A DNA stretch of 60,000 nucleotides, taken from contig CM060732.1 of assembly GCA_030704615.1 (NCBI GenBank), forward strand, positions 52,931,053 to 52,991,052, read 5' to 3'. The notes below the pieces were generated by a model. It worked only from the letters and a program-made list of their open reading frames with translations. It was not told the origin of the DNA and did not search any database. This DNA is from Takakia lepidozioides. Taxonomy: Eukaryota; Streptophyta; Takakiopsida; Takakiales; Takakiaceae. Every line of letters begins with the position of its first letter. Position 1 is the first letter of the stretch. Positions 23,963-36,000 of the stretch are shown piece after piece. A program made the translations under genes and the position numbers.

Positions 23963-25186
23963 TGATGGAAGAGGAGATTGACACCGCAAGAGAAAAACAG
24001 AGCAATCCAAACACGGGAAACATTTCCACAAGATTGATTGTAATGGAGGATATGACATACCTTCTGGCTTGGGAAGTCCCCCTTTGTAAGTGGGAGACTG
24101 TTAACTCCATTCCAACTTTTAATCACCTTCATCCCACCAGACTTCAGGAAACTGGCCAGTAGATGTCTGCACTTTGCATTGGCTGCTTGGAGGATGAGCA
24201 AACACCCATTGTCAGTCAAGAAGTTCCCACAAAATTTGAAGACTCAAGGCCAGTAGCGCTCGTCCCATTCATCCCAGGACGGAGTGACACCATTCGGAGG
24301 AAGATCTGGGACTGGAAGCCCGTCTGGAATGTCCACAACAACGAGCTCGCAGGCAAAGGGTTTCTTCTCTCCGTTCACCCAGGATGGACCTTTCCCAGCC
24401 TTCACACAAAAAAAAACAATCCCACTTATAGGACCTGTGAACACACTGCAAAAACTAAATGACAAGGAGGGTGGAATGGAGAGGGAATTTACCAGAGTGA
24501 GGAATGAAGACAGTGTCTCCCAAGTCGGGGACTTCTCCTTCACTGTGCCGTCTTTCCTCCTTGATTCCATCATGTCCAAGAAGCTTTCGTTCACTGTCTT
24601 GTGTTGGAATCCTGTGGCCACACCTCTGCCAGGGTTAGGTAGGGCCTCGTATGGCCGATCTGACAGAGTTAGTTGTGACCCCCTCTGAACCCCTCCTGCC
24701 ACAGCAGCCACTGCCTGGCTTTGTTCGCCCTCTTTCTTTTTATCCTTCTTCTTTCCACCCTTCTTTTTCGGGCTCGGATTCACAACCGGTTCCTTTGCTC
24801 TCAAAAGCCGGAGATCTCTCAACTGCATCTGCCTATCCGTAAGAGGAGCAAGAGCCTCGGCATTGTCATTCAAGTTCCGAAGGACGTTCTCCTCCCAGGG
24901 TGTGGATTGTTTGGGGCAATCATAGGTACCAGCCACAGTCTTTCAAATGGGACCTGCAGAATTCCCACAGTGTACATAGTTGTGTCCGGATTTGCCTTTG
25001 CCCAACTGTCAATGAAGAATGGGTAGGCGCTTAGAAACCCCCCCTGGAAAAAGCACTCCGTGGATATATCTGCGGTGACAGCCAGAAAAGAAATCAACAT
25101 AAGTACAAGACATACATGGTAGCAGGTACCAAACCTTCATTGTAACAATTTACAAAACATAATATAAATACAGGCTACACTCATTC

Positions 25187-25569
25187 TTGCGTCAACGAAA
25201 GCCTAATCCCGGGTCAGGAACATGAGCCTTGACACCCAAGAAGTTGTTTTCCCTAGCACCTCAACAAAAGCGATGACTGCAAGAAAAATTACCTTTGATA
25301 GCTGTCATGAACCAGGCTTACATTAACGCAAGCCTGTTGTAGACCCGAAAAAAACACATCCCTCACAATCTTTAAGGGACCCTGAAACCACCAACCATGA
25401 ACTTCGCAGCCTCACAACAGACCCCTATAACACACTCGGCTGGATTCACCAAGCTCCATTCCAACCAAAATGAGGCTTGCGTCAACGCAAGCCTAATCCC
25501 TGCCCCAAGGTAACCGGAGACTGCAAGACATGATGAGCAGGGTCGGCAGGCTTGCATTAACGCAAGCCT
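25187..25569 (-). repeat. Cluster of four intronic palindromes, copy 1 gene
   Basis: All four lie in the intron between the WKGIVWNHVFF exon and the ISTECFFQGG exon, at 25187-25200 (decayed), 25314-25335, 25473-25494 (perfect) and 25548-25569. The sense-strand consensus is GGCTTGCGTTGACGCAAGCC, a hairpin with the arms AGGCTTG/CAAGCCT and the core CGTTGACG. The homologous intron of copy 2 holds seven palindromes with the same core and different arms. Confidence 0.85.
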
Positions 25570-26471
25570 CAATAGAGAGAGTTTCTGTCTATGAAAACAG
25601 CACTCCAAAATTTTAATGCATGAATAACAAACTTGTATATGACTCGCTTCATCGCCTGCTCGCCATTGTGCTGCACATTGAACAAGTTTGAGCAATTTAT
25701 GCTACCTTCCACAGCAAATTCCCGGAAGAACACATGGTTCCAAACGATCCCTTTCCACCTCCTTATCCAGGTCTCGAATGACTCTTCCGGTGTACCAACC
25801 ACGATCTTGAAGTCTGTGAGTGATTTCTCCATAACCTCCTAAGCCCTCTCCTCCAACTGGAACGTGGAACACTCTGTTAGAAATCTACTGTATAGCTCAA
25901 ACACACTGAGTCCAAGTAATGAAGAGCTGTATACATAAATTCTTACTTGTGCCCAGAATGTGGCTTTATGTAGCCAGATGTCCCACACTTGGTCACTAAA
26001 AGGGGTTACGACTTCAGTGGTGTTTCCTCTTGCCCATAGGAAAACTATTTGCCTGGCGGAGAACAGACTCGGAGTTCCAAATCTGAAGCCAACGCACTTT
26101 TACTGCAGGCTCTACCATTGCCATAGCAAGCCGGTGCAGCTTCTCCTGTGTTATTTCAGGCTTCGTGTTCTTGCTCCAATGAATGCGGACTTCTTCCAGA
26201 AACTGTGAGCCAAGACCAGGATCAGCTATACGCAGTTGTTTGGTGAACGCAGTCACCACCTTCCCTCGGAATTTGTTCATGTGGAAAGTCATTGTCGTCT
26301 CTATTCCGAAGGCAGTGCGTTCACTCTCTGGAGTCTTTCCGTAGTACTCCGCTTTCCCCCACTCACCCGCATCAACAATTTCTTGCTACCCAACACAAGG
26401 ACAAGGTGAAAAGAGAGGTCAATCACCCAAATGTGTACTGGAAAACCTGAGCCCAAACTCCACAGTGAATC

Positions 26472-26493
26472 AGGCTTTTGTCAACGCAAACTT
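26472..26493 (-). repeat. Intronic palindrome, copy 1 gene (degenerate)
   Basis: AGGCTTTTGTCAACGCAAAC on the plus strand, in the intron after the FLEYMYM exon. It has the same core and left arm as the other members, with a decayed right arm. Confidence 0.6.
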
Positions 26494-27510
26494 GACCAGA
26501 TGTTATGGTATGAAAAGAAAACAACTCTCGAATGCAAGTCTTACCATGTACATGTACTCTAGGAACGCATCCCTGGTGAGTGTGTACCATGTCTCTGCCC
26601 TTTTGGAGGTCTCGCACTTCTCGAAGGCCTCAGGTGACAGAATAGTCTTGAAGCTGGACAGGGCATTCTTCCAAGCTTTTGCATCCTGAATAATGTGTGC
26701 ACCAGGTTTGTTGTAACATGGGAAGACTCTGTCTGCCTGCACAATCAAACCCAGTGTGAAAAAATGAAAGACAGGGTCTTCACAACAACGAGTGTAATGT
26801 GAATTTGTAGTAGAATCTGGTGAATGTATAGAGAACTCACTTGTTTATATCATGCATGGCTGTTAGCAGCTGGGTATAGTTCCCACTCGGATCCAAAACG
26901 CATGCCGCAACTGAGTAGTGCCAATCTTTCTCCTCTTGATGCATATTGTCGATGTACTCCATCCAAGCAAGCAGGCGGTGGTTCCCGTCCCAAACAAAGA
27001 ACATCTTGTTACTGTAAACCTGCAACTCGGGACTCCTGAACAGAGACTATTTGAACTCCAAATTCACTTCTTTCCACCAGTCATCCCACTTGCACATGAT
27101 CTCCTCGTCAACCACTTTCTCGTTTCCATTGGAAACCTACTAAAACATAAAACACTGGGGTTCCAAACACATACCCATGCACAAAATCTCCCTAGAGTTT
27201 CCCGATATCCCCTGTCAAGGCAGGACAAACAACGGGCATTGAAATCATCCTGCAGAGGGGTATCATTAGGTTTGCCTCCATAACCATCATGGACCGGATT
27301 ACTTGCCATGATTTCACCTTGGACCCCGACCTGATCTTGATGGCCATGCCCTTGTAATCCATATTAGTGTCATGCACTTCTGTCTGGACAGCTTGCGCCA
27401 CTACAGGTTCTTTGCCCTTCCTCCTCCTCTTCTGCTCGACACAAGAAACAGGTGAGAAACAGAAACAGTGAGAACTCTCATTCAAATATGGGTTACTTCC
27501 AGCCTCAGAA

Positions 27511-27768
27511 ATCAGGCTTACGTCAACGCAAGCCTGATATGGAGGTCTTGCCAGCACCCATATGCAACACATTCCAAGAGTGGAAATCATGCAAATGGGG
27601 AAGAACCAATGTCTGAGTTCCATTCTTTCGTCAACGCAAGCATGTACCGACTTCTTAATATACTCTTCCATAGTGTTCCTCCTCTCTTACTCACACCTCA
27701 TGAATCCCCATACAAGATCTGCCACTCACTTCTGCACCTCCACTTCAGGCTTGCGTCAACGCAAGCCT
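27511..27768 (-). repeat. Cluster of three intronic palindromes in the first intron, copy 1 gene
   Basis: Members are at 27514-27535, 27621-27644 (decayed left arm) and 27747-27768 (perfect). They share sense-strand consensus GGCTTGCGTTGACGCAAGCC. The first is extended by ATC/GAT at its ends. The homologous first intron of copy 2 also carries palindromes. Confidence 0.8.
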
Positions 27769-28002
27769 GGTTTGGAGGTCTGAAAACGTCATCGTTTCAT
27801 TGTTTGGTCTGGGCTTCAGCATCTGCTGCGGCCGCCGTCTACGTTCCCTTATCCTCGCTCGCGTCCTCATTCTCGTCACCAGCCACAAAAACTAACTCTC
27901 CCTCTTCCCGATCTTCTCCTCTACTAAATGCCTCTGCCATTTTTTCGAACTCTCGACCTAACCTCTTCCCCTTCATCCGCTCCTAAGCTTTCCTATGCTG
28001 TC

Positions 28003-28606
28003 TCTCAGTTGTGAAATACAAAGATTGCCTCCTTCTGCGACGCTTGAACGCACTCATGTCTGTGCTAAAGCCCTCCAACTTGCTCGCCACTCCGGACAGT
28101 TCGCCACTCTGAAATGGCGATTCTTTGCAAAAGGTGTACTTCAATCGGCTATTGGAATTTTGGGATGAATGAAAAACTCGCGCCCGCGCCTACTTTACAT
28201 TGTCAACTTAGGGCACTGCTGGATTTTTTTTGTGCTCATCTTCATCTACCCTGAAGGCTAGCGGAGGAAATGACATGCGTCCACAGGTGACCGGCCGAGT
28301 ATCGCAGAAATCGGTGCTTTGGATACCTTCCCGGAGACGTCTTCAATACAACGGTACTTTCCAACGATATGTACACGCCGATATTACAGTGGGCAAATTG
28401 ACCATTGCAGCAAGGCCGATAGGTGCTCTGCAGGGCCCATGACTGGCAGTGCACACAACAATCCCTTTGAGACTTTCATGCATCAGTCGGTGCCGAGCCT
28501 CATCATCTTTGTCAGTACATTCCGCCAATCATTCAAGCAGATATTCCGTCCGTGTGGTTTCGTACTGTCTACTTTCGTACTCCACGGTTTTGCAGTGCAC
28601 ATATTC
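28003..28606 (+). other. Flank of copy 1 gene and probable left fragment of the SWIM/MULE element cut by the LTR element
   Basis: This segment abuts the 5' LTR at 28607. A frame open from 28319 to 28606 continues in phase at 51931, after removal of the LTR element and one TATTC duplication, and stays open to about 52161. That fits a single pre-insertion sequence. I recognise no domain in the open frame, and the transposase homology at 51.95 kb is in another frame. The joined frame could therefore be chance. The part from 28003 to 28250 is presumably the upstream region of the minus-strand ParB-methyltransferase gene. Confidence 0.35.
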
Positions 28607-29333
28607 TGTCGCGGCCCTTCGCCTTGAGGGCAGGGGGTCGGGACACGAGAGGGGCTGCCCCTATGGTGGGGGCAGTGGCGACAATAGATGCGGGGGCTAA
28701 AGCACCCTTGAGTGCCCAAGACACTCAAGGAGGTGGAGGCGCTCAGTAGGTGGACCCCCGCACACCGGGTTGCGGTTGGGGGTGGTTCCACGAGGGGTGG
28801 TGGTAGCTTAGTGGGACTTAGTGGGGGTGGCATAGGACTCACCATGGGGACGGAGACCTTGTGGTGGGAGTCGTGGGGAGTCTTGGGACTCATCACGGTC
28901 CAATGGGACCGTGGTGAGTGGGCCAAGACTCACCGTGACTCATCACCAGGAATCGAGGGTTTTCGTGGTGGTTCGCCATAAAATGACATGGTTATTTGTG
29001 AAACCCCCACGGACAGTCACAGAAGTATATATAGGGAGTAGTAACCCCGAGAATGGTGCAAGCCCGTTGGTGACCAAAAACTAGTGAGTAAGCGTGCGAG
29101 CCGGAAAGCGACCAAGGTGTGGGGAGCTATTCCGGACTGCCATCGACCAAAGGGAATTTCCATTAGGCCCAAATTGGGAGAGGGTCTTGTGGAGCAGTAA
29201 AGGGGGACCGTTATGTCGCGGTGAGCAGCCGAAGCTCCGAGTTGGCCCGGCGGCCAGTTAGGGAGTTAGGCGCGCGCATCAGAGCGAGTAATTATGACTT
29301 GAAGGGGAGCTTACCGAAGTGAGGTGCGCGACA
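28607..29333 (+). repeat. 5' LTR of the chromovirus
   Basis: It runs from TGTCGCGGCCC to GAGGTGCGCGACA and is 727 bp. It holds a likely TATA stretch (AGTATATATAGGGAG near 29022-29036). It is followed directly by the primer-binding site and preceded by TATTC. Confidence 0.92.
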
Positions 29334-29335
29334 CT

Positions 29336-29347
29336 TGGTATCAGAGC
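29336..29347 (+). other. Primer-binding site, complementary to initiator tRNA-Met
   Basis: TGGTATCAGAGC begins two bases after the 5' LTR. It is the standard primer-binding site of plant Ty3/gypsy and Ty1/copia elements and matches the 3' end of tRNA-iMet. Confidence 0.93.
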
Positions 29348-29390
29348 TTAGAGTTCAGTACGCGATCGTCCTTGGGATCGGCTTCATCAT

Positions 29391-32300
29391 GGGGTCGGGC
29401 AAGCCAAAGGGAAAGCGGAATGGCCCGAAAGATGATGATCATGGTGAGCCCGATGGGGGCGACGTGTCACCGAAGCGGCCATTTGAGGAAGCGATGTACG
29501 CTTTTGAAAAAGGGGCCGGCCGCTCAAGAACGGGAGGAAACTGAGCAGAGCCCGAGGAATTCCAGAGAACTCCGACAGACCAACAGATGTCTCCCATGCC
29601 AGCAGCCTTTTGGGAAGGGTTGTTGGCACGGTTTGGCGGGACGTTGAACGACGTGTTGAAGGCAGCTAATGCCACTTCCACTAAGGCAAAGTTTAAGGTG
29701 AAGCCTAAGGAACCTGGAACCTTCGAGGGCGTCCGAAATCGGAAGGCACTCAACACCTGGCTCTTGGAGCTAGAGCAGTACTTCCAGGCGGCCAAGTTGA
29801 GTGACGAGGATCGGGTGGAAGTGGCTCCTACCTATTTGAGGGGCTATGCTCAACAATGGTGGCAGAAACGCCTTCACAACCGAGGTCCAAACCCGGAAAC
29901 CTTGAACTGGAGTGGGTTCAAGGAACTGATGAAGAGACAGTTTGTGCCCCTCAACGCGTCCTGGCTCGCCCGGGACAAGATGAGGAATCTAAAGCAAACG
30001 GATGACATTCGGGGATATGTTCAGGCTTTCAATGTGCTGTTGCTCGAAGTCGCGGATATGGCAGAACCAGAAATGGTCTTCAACTTTGTGGCGGGACTGG
30101 CCCCATGGGCCAGACGGAAGTTGGAGGAGAAGCCACCTAAGACTTTGAACGAGGCAATTGAGAGGGCTGAATGTTTCTCGGATGTCCCTAGGGGCGAAAG
30201 ACAAGGCTGTACAGAGCTGAACCACAAGAAGACCCTGCGGGAGGGTGACTCTTTTCGACCGGAAAAGAAGTGGGATAGGCCACGCGGCGACAATGGCACA
30301 TGGAAATCAAAGGGAGGGCCTTCACACGCCAAGACGACACCCACTGCTCCGAAAGGAAAATCAGGTGCGACGCCTTATGGCAGACAAAAGACAACCTTCG
30401 ATGGAGTGTGCTTCAATTGTGGGGAGCCCGGGCACATGGCCCAAAAGCGTACGAATCCCAGACAATTGAACATGACTCGGGCAACCACGGAGTTGTCTGA
30501 AGCTTCCATCAGCCGCTTGGTGGAGGCGGTGGTCGCCAAGACTTGCAAGGTAGGCAACTACTCTTGTGAGTTGTATCAGGAAACTGGCGCCTTGCGTAAA
30601 ATGAGTCAGTTAATGTGTGTGAGTGGGATTATCTCCGGAACTAACGTGTCGTTGTTGGTGGACACAGGAGCGTCGCACTCCTTCATGACACCGGCAACGG
30701 CACGGAAGCTAGGACTCCCGACAAGTGATGTGGGGGCCTCTATTGAGGTGCGTTCTGCCAAAGGAGAACCACAATTGGCGACGAGGTTGGCGTTCGATGT
30801 TCCTCTTCAGCTCGGGAGTTGGGAGGGATGTGATAACTTCACCATTTGCAAGATCGATGGAGTGGATCTCATTTTGGGAATGAGCTTTTTGAGCAAATCC
30901 GGAGCGGTCATAGATGGCCGCAAGAGAGTAGTCACGCTACCGTGTGGGAATGGTGGCGAAGTTTTAAGAGTGTCGGAAACGCCCAACCCAGTGGGAGGGC
31001 GAATAAACCTATTGTCAGCAAAGGAGTGGGTCGTGGAGGAGCCACACGAGCCCCAATTTTTGTTTATGTGAGACAAGTGAAGGGAGAAGGCGATGGGGAG
31101 CCGTGCCCAGATTGGATCAAGGGGATTTTGGAGAAATACCAAGATGTGATGCCAGAGGATTTATCAAGCGGCTTGCCACCGCGAAGGGGAGTTGACTACA
31201 AGATTGAGGTGATACCGGGATCGGAGCCGCCTGCCAAGGCACCCTACCGGTTGAGCCACAGAGAGTTGGTCGAGCTGAAGACTCAGCTCAAGGATCTAAT
31301 GTCAAAGGGGTATATGCGGCCGAGTAGGTCACCTTACGGAGCCCCGGTGCTATTTGCAGACAAGAAGGATGGAACGCTGCGGATGTGTGTCGATTACAGG
31401 GCCCTGAATAAGGTGACTATCAAGAACCGGTACCCTTTGCCAAGGATCAATGACCTCTTCGATCGGTTGGCAGGAGCAAAGTATTTCAGCCGGATCGATT
31501 TGCGCTCCGGGTATCATCAGATCCGAGTGGCGGAAAGAGATGAGGAGAAGACCGCGTGCAGGACAAGATATGGTTCGTATGAGTTCTTGGTGATGCCTTT
31601 TGGGCTCCCCAACGCACTCGCGACCTTTAGCATGCTAATGAACAGCCTTTTCCAAGAGTGGTTGGATGACTTTGTGATCGTATACATCGACGACATACTG
31701 GTGTACTCGAAAACAAAGGAAGAGCACCTGGAGCACCTCAAAAGGGTGTTCTAGAAATTGCGGGAAGGGAAGCTGTATGCCAAAGCTTCAAAGTGCGAAT
31801 TCGGGGTCACAAAAGTGGAGTTCCTGGGGCATGTGATTACACAGGATGGGATAAAAATGGATGACAGAAAGGTGAGGACGATCTTGGACTGGGAGCCTCC
31901 GACTTCGGTCCCGGGAGTGCGATCCTTCCTAGGACTTGCCTCATATTACCGGAAGTATGTGAGAAATTTTGCCAAGATTGTGGGGCCGCTGTCAGACCTT
32001 CTGTGTAAATCCAAAGTCTGGGTATCGAACACCTTTTGTGGCCAAGCTTTTGCCGAGTTGAAGTAGCGGATAGCGGAAGCTCCAGTCCTGAAAATCCCGG
32101 AGTTCGACCGCCCATTTGAGATTCATACAGATGCGTTGGACTTCGCGATTGAAGATGTACTCATGCAAGATGGACGTCCAATGGCTTACGAAAGTAAGAA
32201 ATTGAATGAAATGGAGCAACGGTGGCCAACACACGAGAAAGAGATGAAGGCGGTGGTGCATTGCCTTGAGCTTTGGCGCCACTATTTGGTTCCAACCCGT

Positions 32301-32455
32301 GAAGTGTTTCACGGACAAGGTCACGGTGAAGTATTTTTGCCACGCAGCCCAGTTGTCCCCCAAAAAACTTAGGTGCAAGACATTTTGGCGGTGTTGTTGA
32401 CGTGGATATCCAGCACAAACCGGGACAATGTGTGTGCGGATGCTTAAGTAGAAAG
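29391..32455 (+). pseudogene. Chromovirus gag-pol, first part (gag, protease, RT, RNase H), broken
   Basis: Gag begins MGSGKPKGKRNG at 29391 and shifts frame near 29515 relative to the second copy (47293-47885). The main gag frame then resumes (29587-31071), with the gag core LNTWLLELEQYF, then QWWQKRL. The CCHC knuckle at 30409-30450 reads CFNCGEPGHMAQKR, so the last Cys is Arg. The protease has VDTGASHSF (D-T-G at 30661-30669). A two-base shift near 31069 separates gag-protease from RT. RT has [10 protein letters not shown] (31683 onward), with TAG at 31752-31754 and another at 32064-32066. RNase H fragments (EIHTDALDF, then ALWQ-like LELWRHYLV and DIQHKPGQ) follow in shifting frames. Homology stops at SRKQ near 32455, where nested DNA begins. 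Confidence 0.88.
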
Positions 32456-33080
32456 CAGCCAACGACGCAATGGCGTGAGCGTTGCACGTGAGCGCGCGAG
32501 CGTACGCTCAGCAGGAGTGACGTGGCGTGAGCGTACGCTCACGCCAGCTGACGTGGCGTGAGCGTCATGTCAGCATGCTGATGTGGCGGTAAATGATGAC
32601 GTGGCACTGTCCGTCAACTGCCACGTCAGCATTAACATGCGCCGCCTATAACCGTGGATGGTCCTATGACCGTGGAATTAATGCAGGGAATCTTGCCTAA
32701 ATAGAATCAAGACGAGCGTTGAGGCCTACAATTGCAGCATCCAACATTGTGCAATTACAAATGTTTGTTTCACTTTTACAATTACGAAGACGACAAAATA
32801 TCCTCACAAAGTGTGCGCCATAAAGGCTGCCACGAGAAGACTTCCTCCCTCCTCAAATAACAATGAGAGTTATGATCATCTTCAAAAGATGATTGTAGTG
32901 CATAGCGACAGCAAGACATGTAGACTTCGAACGGTGCAATGACAAATGTGCACTACCTAAAAGTTGTCACTCAGACCTCACTCCGTATAGTTGGAGCCAT
33001 ATCATTGCACAGCCGACGAATTGATGTGAATTACACATTTCAAATCATGGTCATCCACATACCACATTACATAGTTCATG
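32456..33080. repeat. Palindrome-rich junction DNA downstream of SWIM/MULE copy A
   Basis: The stretch begins where chromovirus pol stops. GCGTGAGCGTACGCTCACGC at 32525-32544 is a perfect palindrome (22 bp with the outer G/C). GAGCGTACGCTC recurs at 32499-32510. TGACGTGGCA (32597-32606) and TGCCACGTCA (32619-32628) form a 10-bp inverted repeat with a 12-base loop. This may be the 3' terminal region of the SWIM/MULE element on the minus strand. GTGAGCG motifs also occur about 680 bp past the stop codon of copy B (55955-55978). The remainder to 33080 is non-coding. Confidence 0.5.
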
Positions 33081-36000
33081 CTACCCATGTGTTGTATCCC
33101 GCTGCAAAAGAGTATCGACCTCGTTGAAACTCATAGTGGCCTGGTGAATGAAGTTGTCACGTTTGGGATCGCAAACCATCCTCCTCAAAAATATGAAATA
33201 CAAATGTTTGCAGGGTATGAATTTACCTCTCTTGCCCAAACTGGTTGATAGCATATTCACAAATCAGGACATGTGCAATTGGGGAAATTGGAAACCGTGA
33301 TGTCGTAGGTCCTGTCATGAACAGCAGATGTGGAAGTGATGATTGTGAATACCCGACCATATCCTGGATCGGGTACTTCCGTGGTGCTTCCGACACGAGC
33401 TTGGAGCATTCTTGCGGACTCCACTTTGCCAAAGTGTTCAGCGGTTGGAGGGAAACGCCGAACGAGCTTTCCATCTCGTTTGGTTGGCCACAAGTCAGGA
33501 TTTGCCGGGGGGACCCGGGAGGACGCAGGAGTAGTAGCACATGCATGGAGTTGGGTTGTCTCGCAAGGAAAAACCTGCCTCCTCCAGCATTTCAATCTCC
33601 TGAAAGCTGAGATGTGTTCCCACCTTCACGGGCCAAACGGTTGGAGGAGATGGCTTCATCACTACGGAAGGACGCACAGTTCCATGCACACATCTGGCAC
33701 AATCATCTGCGCAGAACCAGAACTTGTGGTTCTTGGCTTCTGGTTGACCGTATGGACGCATCAAGCCCGTGAAAGTCGGAGCAGGAGTTCGGGCACCACC
33801 TCTGGATATAGATGAAGTGCACTTCTCGAAATTAGTTGCCCTGATCGCTGTACATTTCACACGAGACCCGACACTTGTGCGTTCTATGTGCCAAACGTGG
33901 TCGGGGCATGCGGACTCAAGCACATCAAGGGGTTTTTCTCTCCTGCACCATTTCAGTGGCACGGTTTGATGCTGGAGCTTGCCGTCGTGTTGGAGGTTCC
34001 TCCACAATGGAGGTTCCGGACACGGAGCTGTCATGCAGGGGAACACGAGGCTTCGAGAAGTTATCACGGTCTGCCCTGTGGGAATCTGAATCCGAACCAG
34101 GTGGAGTGTTCAATTTCCTCTTACAGGAGCCGAATCTCTCCTCCCCTTCAAGATGTGGAACTCTAGAAACAAGTGGCGTCCCTGGGCATACATGCTCACC
34201 GCCCATGCTATCTTGATTGGATCCCCAGATCTGTTTGCAGCACGCAACATCAACTCCGATTTGTCCGGACCCTTGCCACCACCCCACCTCGTAAGAAATC
34301 ACGGTATCGGGTTTGTTGTTGCAAGGCACGTATCAAATCATCTGTTGTTGCCACATACAAATCCCGACCTCGTTTCCCAGACTGCTGCAACCATGCATTG
34401 TGCACAGTTTCTGCCAAATTGCAAGATGCATGTCTGTCATTTCCTCAATGGACATGTTCTGCAAAGAGGATAACCACACTCAGAATAGTGCACAGGAAAC
34501 AACATAAAGAAAGCAATGAGTCAAAAATATGGAAAGCAAATGTATGAATAAAGCATGAAATAGAAGCCTCGTACCATTGTCATGGCTGCTCCCCACTGTC
34601 TATACCGGAAGTGCCAAAACGCCAGCCAATCTTCCAATGCTCTCATACTCTCAAGTGATGCAGCTCCAGAAGAGAACCACCAGGCACGAATTGTCTGGAA
34701 CAAGTGTCCGCCTCCTTCATTGTTCTAGCATCTTTGTACTCTTTGCACAATTTACGGTGCTGAGTCTGCATCTCTGGTTTGATGTCCGACTTTGTATGTT
34801 TTTCCAGAGATTGTGTCCAATGGAATAGACATGTACGCTCTCTTCCTGGCATAGGCACTTTTGGGTCGCCCGATCCGAAGACAATACGAATAGCATTGAA
34901 ATTTGCTTGAGCACTATCCGCCATGAAACCTGCGAAATTTGGAGATGGCAGCCCATGGCAGCCCATGACACGTATCAGGGAATTCCACATGAGCTTCTGG
35001 GATTCCGTATCCTCGGATTGCATGTCACAAACTGCAATTGTCATAACTCGTTGGTACACTGGATCGTAGACATGACAAGCCATTGTCGTCCAATCCTTCA
35101 CTCGTTTCACATGATCAAACATAAGAAAACAGTTTCTGCAAGTCCCCAGTCTTTTGCATCCGCTTCACGAGGCTAACCCCACTGCCCTCCCAACAGTCGG
35201 CATTTTGAAAAGAAAAACTTTGATGGCACCTTGACCTGGGAATACATTGTCCTGGATGTAATCGTACTTGCTCACTCGTTTCAATTCCAAAATATTGTCT
35301 ATGTAGCCTCTGATCCCAGAGCCCATTCTCAATGCATTGATCTGATGCCGAATGTTAGGTGAACTTAAAGTGGAGAAATGTCCATGACCAGGTCCAATGC
35401 TGGCACCGTCAAGTTTAGTCCCCACAGAATCTCCTTCACTCAAAATATGGCTTTCCAAGAAGGACTTGCTTGCGCCAAGAGCAATTGCAGATGTTGTTGC
35501 GGATGGGTTTCTCCCGAACTCCTGTTTGATCAACCTCGATACTGTCTCAACACTCTCCCTGTAATCCCCCTTCGAGACAGGATGGTTGGAATCCAAAATG
35601 CACACAAGCTCTCGTCATTGTATTCAAACGGTGGACAACATAGTACATTCTTGCTCCGCAGAGCGCCAAGCAGGATGGCACAAGTTTGCAGAATTTGCAG
35701 ACGAAAGTGTTTGCCGGTGGGGGGCAGTCCCAGGCTGAAATGGATTCTCCGCCAGACCCTCCCATTCGCTTTGATTATGAACTCCAGACTGAAGAAAGTG
35801 TCTGCAATTCAAATTATCACACCTAAGGTGTCCATTGCAAACTGTCCTCCTGAAAACAGCTTGTCATCATTCTGAATATTGGATGTTTTTGTTCTGCACA
35901 CGGGTGCCCGTCGTGTTTCTTGTCCATTCCATGCATCATGATTGGTTACACCTCCAACTCGCGGAGGAGGAGGCAGCTCGAATAGGATATCGCCATCAAA

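Larger units (their letters stand above)
22953..27976 (-). pseudogene. ParB-like / beta-class amino-methyltransferase gene, copy 1, decayed, about ten exons
   Basis: Reconstructed by comparison with copy 2. In sense order: acidic N-terminal exon (ATG about 27976); exon 27431-26841 with PLCRMISMPVV, then FVWDGNHRLLAWMEYI, a D-G-N-H-R motif like those of ParB-fold proteins, and LLTAMHDINK; an exon ending FLEYMYM (26744-26545); an exon with KQLRIADPGLG (about 26387-26010); an exon with WKGIVWNHVFF (about 25830-25630); exons from 25075 with AEALAPLTDRQMQL and a Lys-rich stretch; the catalytic-type motif VVVDIPDG (GAC ATT CCA GAC GGG at 24333-24319); an exon with VIKSWNGV (ending at AAG before GTATGT near 24062); and an exon (about 23871-23293) with SEEPWRGAREKSPAFMQTV, SAM-binding VVDLTLGTGSGL (DLTLGTGSGL at 23598-23569) and GRHLFAFEGD. 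Last exon 23202-22953. Motif IV before motif I is the beta-class order of N4-cytosine/N6-adenine DNA methyltransferases. Lesions: TAG at 27194-27192, a further stop before SLFRSPE, and a frameshift in the third exon. The methyltransferase end looks intact. Confidence 0.6.

Noticed and set aside
27468-27986. 172-codon plus-strand frame
   Set aside because: Antisense of the first exon and intron of the minus-strand ParB-methyltransferase gene, and it crosses the palindrome cluster.
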